Shown here piece by piece: positions 11,701 to 23,700 of a stretch of DNA of 64,000 nucleotides. Position 1 is the first letter of the stretch; the number at the start of each line of letters is the position of its first letter. Source of the stretch: Antedon bifida (lineage: Eukaryota; Echinodermata; Crinoidea; Comatulida; Antedonidae); assembly GCA_963402885.1 (NCBI GenBank), contig OY727103.1, positions 14,720,085 to 14,784,084 of the forward strand, in the 5' to 3' direction. Below the pieces are notes generated by a model. It searched no databases. It was not told the origin of the DNA and saw nothing but the letters and a program-made list of their open reading frames with translations. A program made the position numbers and the translations under genes.

Positions 11701-14700
11701 AAAGACAGATGAGCGGAGCTGTACGCTTCTACCCTACAATGTTTGTGGTGCAGTGACAGCGATTGGTAAAAGATAGATGAGCAGAGCTGTACACGTCTAG
11801 TCTGTGATTCATTTATTGGAAAGCGAGTGGTAGATCAAAGACAGATGAGCGGAGAAGTACGCTTCTAGCCTACAATGTTTGTGGTGCAGTGAAAGTGATT
11901 GGTAAAAGATAAATGAGTGGTAGATCAAAGACAGATGAGCGGAGCTGTACGCGTCTATAGTTATTTATTTATACTCACAAACTTTTGTTTATTTATATGT
12001 ATTGTGCCATGGATGGCCATGTTCTAGTTTTGTAAAGTTATAAGATTGTATATTGATAGTTGACAAACAAGTATTTATGTAATTCATTGATATGCCCAGA
12101 ACGAGTTGTTACTCGTAGTAGATATATTGAGAATTTATATTCAGATGTGGGGCTTAAATGAATAAATACTTGGATATACACTTATATTGTTTATGCGTAT
12201 TTCATTTGTTTCACGTGTTTAACTCGCAGGCACAGGTAGAAAAGGCTCGCACTAGATTATCGTGATCGTATATGTACACAGCTGATGCTTTCAGCAGAGC
12301 ATATTCTGATACGGTTGATTGTGATGCCCAAACCCTAGACGTAATATTGTCCATAAGTAAAGCAAAGATTGAAGAAGCAATACTAGCTACACAGGCAGAT
12401 ATATATGCATTCGCTGGCAGATACCATCTTATTGTAGTTGACTATTTTTCTAAATATCCTGAAGTACTGTAGTTACACTCCATAGCAAAACGGCTGGATC
12501 AATCATCAAGAAATTGAAATCCATATACTCAAGAATATTGTCGAATAAGCTAGATGACACTGTACCAATTCAACTTCGATGAAGAACAAACTCTTACCAA
12601 GTTTCCAGTCCAGGTTGTGGAATCCATTAGAAATGTTGAGCCATGTGACTGTTCACTATAAAACACCGTGTCAAACTGGACTTGGCTGGTTCACCGAATC
12701 GCATACTGTCGTCAATTCATTTTGAAAAACTGATTGAAAACCCTCTTGACTGCCTATGAATTATAAAAGACTGAATATGCACTCTTCTATGCTTCTCAGT
12801 GCGCCGGGAACGATCGTTTAGATGCTTAGAGTACGACGACGAGAGTGGTATTATAAGAGTTGAAGGAAGCTTCATATGCCTGAACAACAAAAGCGGCCAA
12901 TTCTTCTTCGTATAGAACAACTAGAGGCAATCATCTGCATAGAAATGTAGACGTGTTTGCGAATGATGTCACCAAGGGGAAGTGTATAAATGGAAAACTG
13001 GCCAGGCCCAATTACTGACCCCTATTCCAGGCAAGCTTCATCTGAGAATGCATCATTGATACAGACCAGTTGACCTCTTCCTGTAAGATATGACTGGAAC
13101 CAGTTAAGAGCAACACCATTTATGCCAATGTGATTTTTCAGACGGGTTATCAGTCTTCAGTGAACTGTATCGAACGCTGCTGACAAATCCAATAACACCA
13201 ATAGCGTTATTTTCCCATCATTCATTCCTTGTAACAAATCATTCTGTACCTTTAAAAGGGAACTCTCCGTGCTATGACATGCACGATATGCTGACTGGTC
13301 TTTCTACAACAACGGGTGGTAATTTTTCAGCGTGTTATGATCCAAGTTTTGCTTTTTTATTAAAGGACGAACGTGAGCAATTTCCAGTTCATGTGGCACT
13401 ATGCCTATTAAGATAATGGTTAATGATTTCCGTTATTATTGGGCCGACTGCACCTACACACTTCTTCAGTATAGAAGTAGGAACTGGGACTAACCTGCAT
13501 GATTTTTTGGTGATTTCATCAGAATGTTGCAGATTTCATCTTGAGATGCTGGTGTAAAAGTTGTGAGTTGCTGATGAACAGCTGTCACAGGCTCATCAAA
13601 TGACATGTCATCAGTCTTGAAGTCATCTGTGAAAAACTGACAGAACCTGTTCGCAAGATCTAAGTCAGAATGACTAACTGGGAGAGGTGATGCCTGATGA
13701 TGATGAAGGAGTTGGTTAACAATTTTAAAAAGTCCTTTTTGATCTGCTGCATGTTCTTCATACAAGCCAATGTAGTAGTTAATTTTGGCCTTTCTTGCCA
13801 TAGAATTTTTCTGTGCAATGTAAGCTTGAAGATCTATATCCAGATTCTACATTTCTTTTTAAGCTTACGCTTTGTTCTTTTCTCAGCATAGACATCATTG
13901 TTATACCAACTAGTGTTTGGCCGGACCTCTAATGTTCTCTTTTTCGGTGGTATGTGTTTGTCAAGAAGTTCGCTCAAATGGTGGCATATAGTCATATTTT
14001 ACTTGATAAATTAAGATTTGAGAGCGACATTCCGAGATCAGACTGTGTGATATCCTTACATAATGTTTTAAAACAGGAGGATCAGATGAACGAGTGATCA
14101 GCAAGTCTAATGTATGACCATGTCGGTGTGTAGGATAAAAGAAAGGCCTGTACATAAGCTATGTTTACAACTGTGGGAGAACTTAAGCATGGGTTTTCTT
14201 CTAAATAAGAATGCTTTGATTACTGTACGTAACTGTCTATTTAACTTGTGAAAATTTATCACTGTATTATAATTAAGATTCACTTTTGTTGGGGTTATTA
14301 TTTTCGAAATATTTTGTCACGAGGCTGGAGTGTTTCGGATTTCGAACATTGATGTTGGGGGCGTGAATGTTTAGTTTTGGTTTGTTAAGAATCATTTGCG
14401 TGAAATCACGCTTATTATCTAATAGTGGATAGCTTTCTAATTCGTGACAGTGATATGTGGAAATACTACGTACGTTGTTATAACAATTAAGTAGTGTTAC
14501 TGTTCTAGACTATTTGGATGTCATTTTGAACGTAGTAGTTTGCAGATGTGCTGTCTTTTGCAAGTTTTCTTGCTTGTTTTGATTGAGTTTTCAGACTTTA
14601 CCAAAGAATAAAGCATGGTTAAAGTATCTACCACAAGTTTGTGTATCATTGTCCAGACTAATAATTACAGAAAAAAAAGAGGAAGATGATTCCAGACAAT

Positions 14701-17700
14701 CACAAGGAGGTAATCCGCCAAGGTGCAGATAACTAATAATACAGAAGAAAAAAATATGATCACATGAATACCCAGTTTAAGAAGTTGATAATATCTAAAA
14801 AAGTGGAAATGTTTGTTTACCTGATTCCTGGAAAAGCATTAGGAAAAGGCTGTGGATATTGCGGCACCAAACCAAAACTAGGAGGTATCACTTGCACTGG
14901 GTAATCTTGATGCAATTTCATTCGTCTTCTCCTCTCCATTTCAAGTTTGTACCGATAATTTTGAATATAGACCTAAATTTGAAGGTAAACATAATCATAT
15001 TTATTTATAATATATACTTTTTTAGTAAATGTTTTAGTGGTCAATTATAATTTATAATTCTATTTACCTTTTTCCAATTTGTGTCCTTGTTTTTTCTCAA
15101 ACTGAAGTCTTTTATGGCTAATCTTCTCCAGAGGGCGCTATCATTGGAAAGACTATGCAGGTGTTTGCAGACAGAAGATAATGACATCAGATCACGTACA
15201 TTGAGAAAACTGAGAATCTTGAGCTGTTGATAAACATAAAAAAAAAACATTAACAAAATAAAAAAAACAAAATAAACATTATAAAATCAGCATTAAAAAT
15301 TACAATTGCGACGATCAAGGCACAAGTAAGGTCTTGTTAATTTATTGTACACATTCATTCCTCATTTTTGTTATTTTTTAGGTCCACATAACGACAGATG
15401 ATACATCAAAGCTCCCATCTATTTTATTTAGGCTTTCAATTCAAATGGGTCTACTAGGACAACTACACCCCGGACAACTACCCTCTTAAGACAACTTTCC
15501 CCAGGTAGCTGCTTTTGTTAATGCCAATTCTAAATCAAATTGTGTGTGAGGAGTGGACTACATGGGCGGTGTACCACACTTTACATTTTACAATATTTGA
15601 CGTATGTAACTAACATCTAGTCTATTTTGTAATAACTATAGCAATATTTATTTTTAAAAAAACTTCTGGGACAGACAATGGCACATAGTTAGCTATGTTT
15701 TTATAATAGGAAGACTAAGAAATTGATGAACCTGTAGAACGATAGAGAGAGATTGATTTTCATATCGTCTAATGTAATAATATATTATAAAAATATAATA
15801 TTGTATAGGCATTTTTTTTAATCTAAAGTAAAATTAGGAGGTTCTTAGCTGTAAAATATGAATTGGAATAAACTAAAATAAGTAGAAATGTTCATGTTAG
15901 ACATAAACACATCATGGGTATAATTATTATTTCAGTCCTAAAAACGTTTATTATTTAAAATAAAATTCAATTAAAGTTCCTCTATGAAGTAGGAACAGCC
16001 AAACCAATATTCCATATTACTGGACTTGCAGTAAACGTATAATGTCATTAACAGCATGGCATAAGCTCTTACGGCAAATCATTTATTTGAAAGAGAGAAA
16101 AAATTGGGCAAAGTTTATCGATACTAAGGGGCTGAAAATAATAACTTTTTTTTTTCAATTGACTGCTGTATGTTCCTAGATTTCGATATAACACCTTCAT
16201 GTCACGCAGGAATAAATATGTTTTAAGATAATTTTGAGCGTTATCGATTCTCGTTTAATGTCAAATAACTGCTGACAAATATGCATATTAAAAGATTCAA
16301 AAGCTTTCATAAGATCAATATCTCTCCCTATGTTTTCAATTCAATTCAATTAAAACTTTATTGAAGATCAGTAAGTTTTACAAGATCATAATCAAAGTGT
16401 AATGTAATTTATTATTAGAAAAAAGGCAGAATAAATGAAAAGCCTAAGGTGTAGGTGTCATGATATTAGTTATTCTAGGTGTGGTTGTCCAGAGGGTGTT
16501 GTTGTCTTAGGGGGTAGTTGTACTAGGGGGTAGTTGTCCTAGTTGGTAGTTGTCCTAGGGGATAGTTGTCCGGGTGGTAGTTGTCCTAAGGGGGTAGTTG
16601 TCCTAGAGGGTATTTGTTCTAGGGGATAATTGTCTGGGTGGTAGTTGTCCTAGCGGAGTAGTTGTCCAGGTGGTAGTTGTCTGGGTGGTAGTTGTCCAGG
16701 TGATAATTGTCCAAAGGGTAGTTGTCCGAATACGAATTCAAACATTGAAAGTGCAACATTTTCACTTTATTGAATTGTAACCTTTTCAAGAAATTACCAA
16801 TTTTGATTACCTGTATCTCGGGCATAAGGGCAAGAAATCCGTATAACACTGGTAAGTTAAGGTCTAAAAAAAAAACAATAGTATGTCAATAATACAAAAA
16901 CATCTTGTGTTTTTAGAATCGAAAACAGGGCTTTTAGTATATAGAAATGTTGTTCAAATTACATCCTATCTTACTTATTGTGAGTTTTCTATATGCCTTG
17001 GACTTTTTATATGTTTTTATTGATACTCTGTTTTATAACCAGCAACCAATTTTGTTTTTATACCTGTGTGTGAAAACACAATAAAGATAACTTTAACTTA
17101 CTTTGTCTCATAGCAGCTAAAATCGGCAGAGCAAAATTATCCTTAAAAATCTGGGATAGTGATGATAGATGTTTCCATGTGGAGGGATACCCTATAGTTG
17201 AAAAGGAGAGAATAAAACAATAGTTTTAAAACAATACTATTTTGCGAGTTCTCGGGGTGGGCAGCTTGCACAAAACCTGTTGGACTGGTTTGCTGGTTTT
17301 TATTCTGTTCTTTTTGCTGGTTTTTATTCTGTTCTTTTTATATGAATCTTGTTGTTTGCAAATCTCCTGTAATTTCTTCTGTTTGGAGATAATAAAGTCA
17401 TCATATGAATCAGTTAATAGGGAGGTTTCGCAATCTTACGAATACGATAACGAAAACGGATACGTCACGCACACGTATTCGTTTTTCGTAAGCCAGTAAA
17501 AATCTGTTTCGCATGGCAACGAAATATGACTGCGGTAAATTTGAGCGAAGCGCAGGTACGTGTTGCTTGGTGCTTGGCTACCTAGGCCTAGCGTAACATC
17601 AAAGCGATTGAGGACTTTAAAAACTGCTATTTATCAAAATTGACCTGGCATTTTAGTAAATTACTTTAGTAAATTACTTTCAATAAATCTATAATTATAT

Positions 17701-20700
17701 TATAATAATGAATCATTCCTGATTCAAATGCAAAATGTGCAAAATAGATCAAAAACTATACTCGTTTTGTAGTTACGAATATGACTGGTGATATTCATCA
17801 ACACGAATACGCTTTACGAATATGAAATGGGGATCAGCTCAAAAGTTTCACAAATGTGTGACGTATCCGTTTTCGTTATCGTATTCGTAAGGTTGCGAAA
17901 CCTCCCTAATGTAATTGCTATTTTATATGAATGTTCTTTTTGGTAAACGCTTCTTTATGTCAATTATTTATAAAAAACACCAAATTTACCTTGTACAACA
18001 TTTCCGATGTAATCAGTAAACTGCAGTTGTAGAGGTGAAACAGCACCACTCGTACCCGTCAATTTAGCTAAACAAATTTAAGAATAAAAAAAAGTGGTAT
18101 ACTTTAAAATGAGAGGGGACGAATGAGAACCTTGTCATTGCTATTGCTACTTTTATTTCGGATACGTACGTCCATAGTTACAAAATTAATTGCATCACAT
18201 TAGAAAAAACAAGTTTAAATAAAAAGGCAAACACACACACACACACACACACAAAAAGACACCTGTATCAGATCATCTCCGGATCTCCATCATTTTGTAT
18301 TGGAGCCTGGATGATTCAAATGATGATACCTTAATACATTCTATCATTTCATTTTTGCTAGCAGACACTCTCTCTAACATTAACAATGAAAAGACAGATT
18401 ATTCTGTACTTAATGAATAGGCTTTTAAGTAAGTTATATAAGTTTACTTACCATGTGCAACCAACATGCTGGACATTGGGACAAACACTATGGTCACTGT
18501 GGATTGCTCACAATAATCATGAGAATATGTAAGACTGTAAGATCCTTTGTTCCTTGTCTCCAGTAATGAAGGGTCGTCATTCCCTGTATCACCTTTAACC
18601 TTAGAACGAGAAAGACAAATTTGAATAAGATCATACTAAACGTACCGTGCAATAAAGTTGCAGGAACACATGTATAATTGTGCTACAATGAGTGTGTGGC
18701 TGAGCGGTTAAGACAGTGGAACCGTAAAGTAGCCATAACATTGGCAGGGTTTCGAGGCTGACTCACTCCATGGTTCTGGTAGTAGAACGAGTCTTCTTGG
18801 ATAAGGACTATACACACATCTAGCTCATGTGCACTTTAACCAACCTAGTACATCTTTCGAGACGAGTAGGGGGTTACCCCGGTGTATTAGTACATCACAA
18901 CCACTGATCATAACTGGGCCCTCTGGGAGGTCAGTCAGTATAAATAAAATATTTCAATTCAATTCAACTATAATCAGGGTACCTTGCGATCTTGCCAGGT
19001 ATGCTACAATAATGGGTTTTAGAATGTTGTTGCAAAGGCCTCGATATTGTAGTGCCAGCCTCATGTTTATGGAATGTAGAATTCCTTCTTTTTATGAATT
19101 TAAGAAAATCATGGCCTGATGTGTTGATTCAATTCAAGTGCAAATGTTTTAGTCTGAACAATTATAGACAACTTCTTATATAAGTCAAAGATGCTCGATC
19201 TCAAGGTGCAATGCCATCCTGAGATGAGTAGTAGTAGATTAGTACAGTTTAGTGTTTATTTTTAATTAATTAATTAATTAATTATTCTTTATACTGGGTA
19301 GCCTCTTCAGTCTAAGACTGTTCGTCCCAGAGGGCCCAGTGTATATATATGATGAGTATGCGACAGTGACTGTGTGTGAACTAGTACAGCGGCGTAACCC
19401 CCAAGTCGTCTCGAAAGAAAGAAATAAAAGATTGAAAGAATGAATGAATACTTGGATGTTGTTCTAATGAAAATGAGTGTTCTAATGAAATATTCTGAAG
19501 AAAAAAAAATTCTGAAAGTGGAGCTTGAGATGGATTGATGAGACATTTTTTCTCAAGAAAAGAAGCAATGTCTAAGGTAATCTGATAATAACTTACTTTG
19601 ATATTAAAACCAGTTTCAAGGAGCAGAATGTGGCAAATCAATATTAGAACTTCTTGTTCATCTCGCGGCATCTCTTTCTCCAGAAGAGTTCTCAACCTTA
19701 GTGGTATTTTATCATCTGTAGAGTCTCTTATCACCATTGGCTCTGAGGAAATGCATTCAAATTGTTCTTCAGCTTTTACTGGTCGTTCAGCCTGTTGTTT
19801 ATCATTGGACAGTCGTCCTGCTGTTGCCGTGCCCGAAGTGGATGCAAGTTCTGATTCTGAATTTGAAGGTTTAGATGATTTTGATGCTGGTTCTTTTTGA
19901 CTCATTGCTTTGGATTTTTCAGGTTTTTCTTTCTCTCTTTTCCTTTTGTCTCTTTCAATCACAAATATTCTATCTCCTGACACGATGTCAAATGATGACA
20001 GTGGGGCATTGTCAGACCCTCTGAGTTCATCTTTTCTGTTAAGACTTACAAAGAATGTCCCGGTTTGCAACCTTTAAGAAAATATTCAATTATTTAATTA
20101 TTTTTCCTGGCTAAATTTAGTAACTAATCATTTCAGTCGTCAGGGCAGAGCCACGATTTCTGAAATGGAGCATAGTAGACTAGGCATATATTATAATAAA
20201 TACAGTTTTCTTTCGTAATATGAAATAAATGATCATTTTCAAACTTGGTGTAACTTTTGTACTGTCAGGTCCAAAATTTAAAATGAAGTATATAACATAT
20301 GTAATATTTGTACTAAAAATGTAACCTTTTGGAGCTTAATTACTTTAGAATTTTCATGTCATATCTTTAAAACTACCTATTGTCCGAGTTTGGTAATCAC
20401 ATTAAATGATTAAACATTTTATGAATTTTATATTGAATTGAGCTTTCCCTCAAAGAAAAAAGTAACTCTGTTTAACAACCAGCAATGTCAATTTGCAAAA
20501 CAATTTACATGGTGCAAATTATAAATTACTAGGTGGTTCTCGAATACACAGTAATTTCAGCATAAAAAAAGTGGCGATTTCAACGTACCACAGGACTATA
20601 ATAATACATGTCGTCAACTAAAATTAGCACTCTGGAAATTACTTCCGAAAGAGAAACTTGTCACAAATTTAAACAATTAAACCCAATGTGTGTTTGGATT

Positions 20701-23700
20701 TAACATTAGGGTTGAAGGATTGTGATGAGGATGGGTGCAAAGAGGAACAATTTTTAAGTATACTCTTTATCCACTCAGTAACAAAATATTTGTTTTCATG
20801 TTTTATAAATAATATACCACTAAACACAGTAAAACATTTGCGATTTAATCGCAAAACACATTGAGGCCTAACAGTTTATTGGTTATACAATGATACTTTG
20901 TTTTCATGTTTTATAAATACAAAAAAACAACACAGTAAAACATTTGCGATTTATTACTTTGTTGAAACTGTCTGTCATAGTCGATTTAAATATTACATGT
21001 AACGATACAACACTACGACGTTTATATTTGTTTGTAATTATTATTAATAAAACAATTATTGTAGAAGGAGATAAGGTAAATAGGTAAATTCAAAGCATCC
21101 TCGTATTATTGTGTGCGGGTATTTTTCATCATCGACATCCATTAGACAGTGTATACCACGACCGGAAAATATCCCTATTTGGGGCAAATCGTTGAGCATA
21201 AATTTGTTTTAATTGTCAATAACTAATTATCTAACTCAACTTAAAGGACAACTTGACCGAGGACCATATTTTTACAACGTATTGGGGATGTACATGATTT
21301 CAGAACAATCGTGAGATTAAAATTTAAATAGTTTGAAAAAATATTGAGGCCTAACAGTTTATTGGTTATACAATGATACTTATATGAGGCCTGGCATCAC
21401 AAAAGCGGCGCAGAGTCGCAACCCGAACTTTTGAGATATTTAGCCTTGAAGTTCAGAATGTGAAAATGGCCTAACCTACCCATTTTAAAATTTCAATAAA
21501 AAACGATACTATACTATAAATACTTATCTTTAACATATCAAACTCTTTTTCATGAAAAAATTAATTATAAAAGTATGTGTATTTTGCAATTATTTAAGTC
21601 GTTTCCATTGAAAATCTATTAGGAAATTGTACTTTTGTTCAAGAAAAATCAACTTTTTTTACGGCGCTTTTGTAAACAAACCGCTAACCCGAATGACGTC
21701 ATGTTAGGTACCTATCTGTTCGAAAATATATCAGCTACCATAATTTTTTTAACAAGCTATGGGATTTTTTTTAATCTAGCCAATGGAAATTGGTTTTATT
21801 AAGGTGTTAGGTTGCTAACCCAAAATCCTTGGAAAAGAACATGACAAAAAGTCATGTGAAATCAGAGCCATAGAGATCAGAAGGAGGGGCACAAAGACAC
21901 TCAACAGAGAGGAGGGCACCTATCTTCTAAGTCACGTTTACGATCCTCTTTTAACACCCTTTTCCAAGAAATCTACGACTGCGAAAGAGTCTACAGATTT
22001 ACGTCATAGTGGATCGATTTCTCGGAAAAGAAGATTGGATGGTCATTCTGACGAAGTCTCCCGAAGTGTTGAGACGAAATATTAATCAATCGTGAGTAAA
22101 CAATTTGGTTTTGACAAACTAATATTACTTCTCTGGATTTCAACCAAACCTGATGAATCTATTCTCTGAAGTATTTAACTATGTATAAAGTGGTCAACAT
22201 AATCCAACACCCAATACTGTTTTGGGAGGCCCAGTGCTACGAGTAGAAGGGGAAAACAACATACAGTTGGACTTTATATTATAATATCGTTGTCCGACGC
22301 AAAGCCCACAAAGTCAACCAGTCTTTGAAAGGCTGAAGCAGAGGGAGCTAAACAGAACCATCAGATCATCTGCATAACATGAATGATTAAAACATGCATT
22401 ATTAAAATGACATCCATATCTACATCCCAATGAAAATACTGGGAGTGTCAACATAGATATAGATATTGTATAATATGGGGGAAAAAACACCTTCTTGTCT
22501 AACACCATTTGTAACTTGGAAACTATCAGATATACAGTTACCCCATCTGATGAGAAAATGTTGTTGATTATATCCAAGAAACAAGGACCCTGATCACAAC
22601 CAAAGGCATGTTTCTCTCAATAAGTCTTCTGAACAACATCTAGTGATCAAAGGCTTTGCTTGAGTCAAGGAAACAAGCATAAACTGGGCTAGCACAATGG
22701 TTTAGAAATCAATTATTTGTTTTACAACAAAAATTCATCAGTTGAATGCTGAGGTTTAAAGGCAAATTGATGGTCATTTGTATTTAATTAAGCGCATTAT
22801 TACAAAAATTGATAAGAAGCATTTCAAAAACTTTGGATAACGTACTGTAGTGGCTAAGGTAATGGGTCTATATAATTATCTTTAGACGTAATGTCACCAT
22901 TCTTGCTTTAACAATAGGCACAAGTATGACATTTACGAAGAAAATCTCTTAGTAAGCTTATTTATACAATCAGTATTATATCTTAAACTGTAATACAGTT
23001 ATAACAATTACCTTTCTATCATTATCAATACACTTATCAAGAGTATCACTAACAAATTCTTTATGATTATCATTATTTACACAATTAAAAAGAGCTTTGT
23101 AGTGTTGAGCCCATACAGTAGACCACAGACATTAAAATCTCTAACATCATCAATAACAGTGTTTGGCTGAGCTTTATTAAAACGCCGAACCTGGTCCCAG
23201 AATTGTTCATAAGTATTATTACTATTCTAATGGAATTAGCCATTGAATTATATATTAGCCCTGATTTGCTGTTCATATTGTTACCTTCGAAACAGGTTTT
23301 TCCAGTTAAAGGCATATACTGTATTTCTAAAGTTGTATTCTTAAATCTCTAAATAAAAAAGTAAAAATATATTTTAAAATTCAATTAGACAAATAATGTA
23401 TTAATATTGAGATTAAAAATTATTTATTGGTTATTAAAATAGAGTAAATCGTATTAAACCTGTTTCAGAGATTACATTTGTTTCGGAGGTTTTACATGTT
23501 AACAGAAAGTTAAAAATACTGTATCTCTAAAGCAAACACAAAAGAGAGATGGGAGATGGTGCCAAAGGAAGTCAGAGAAAGAGAAGATGAAGTTAGAAAG
23601 TCAAGGGCTGTTGAGCAGGGAGCATAGGGTTCGTTGACCAAATTTATGGGAATTACCACACAGGAATGTCACTTGGTCCGAAATATGGAGAATGGAGCCA

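Noticed and set aside
11302-11957. Hammerhead ribozyme or CRISPR-like array in the 68/136-bp repeats
   Set aside because: GATGAGC looks like the start of a hammerhead core, but the required CTGATGA and GAAA arrangement around a stem is absent in most units on both strands. Repeats are contiguous, without spacers, so no CRISPR.
16619-16849. Protein with [14 protein letters not shown] repeats on the minus strand
   Set aside because: Only the first residues ([12 protein letters not shown]) are a real FBXO7 exon (16811-16863); the repeats are read-through into the intronic minisatellite.
18690-18780. Functional tRNA-Leu or tRNA-Ser gene
   Set aside because: Box A and box B resemble a tRNA, but the arms do not pair properly, box B is altered and the sequence continues into a repeat body shared with 19285-19420. 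It is a SINE head.
19307-19546. Serine-rich minus-strand protein ending in SINE sequence
   Set aside because: It is read-through from FBXO7 exon 19597-20071 intron and the reverse SINE copy; the real exon ends at a good donor at 19597.
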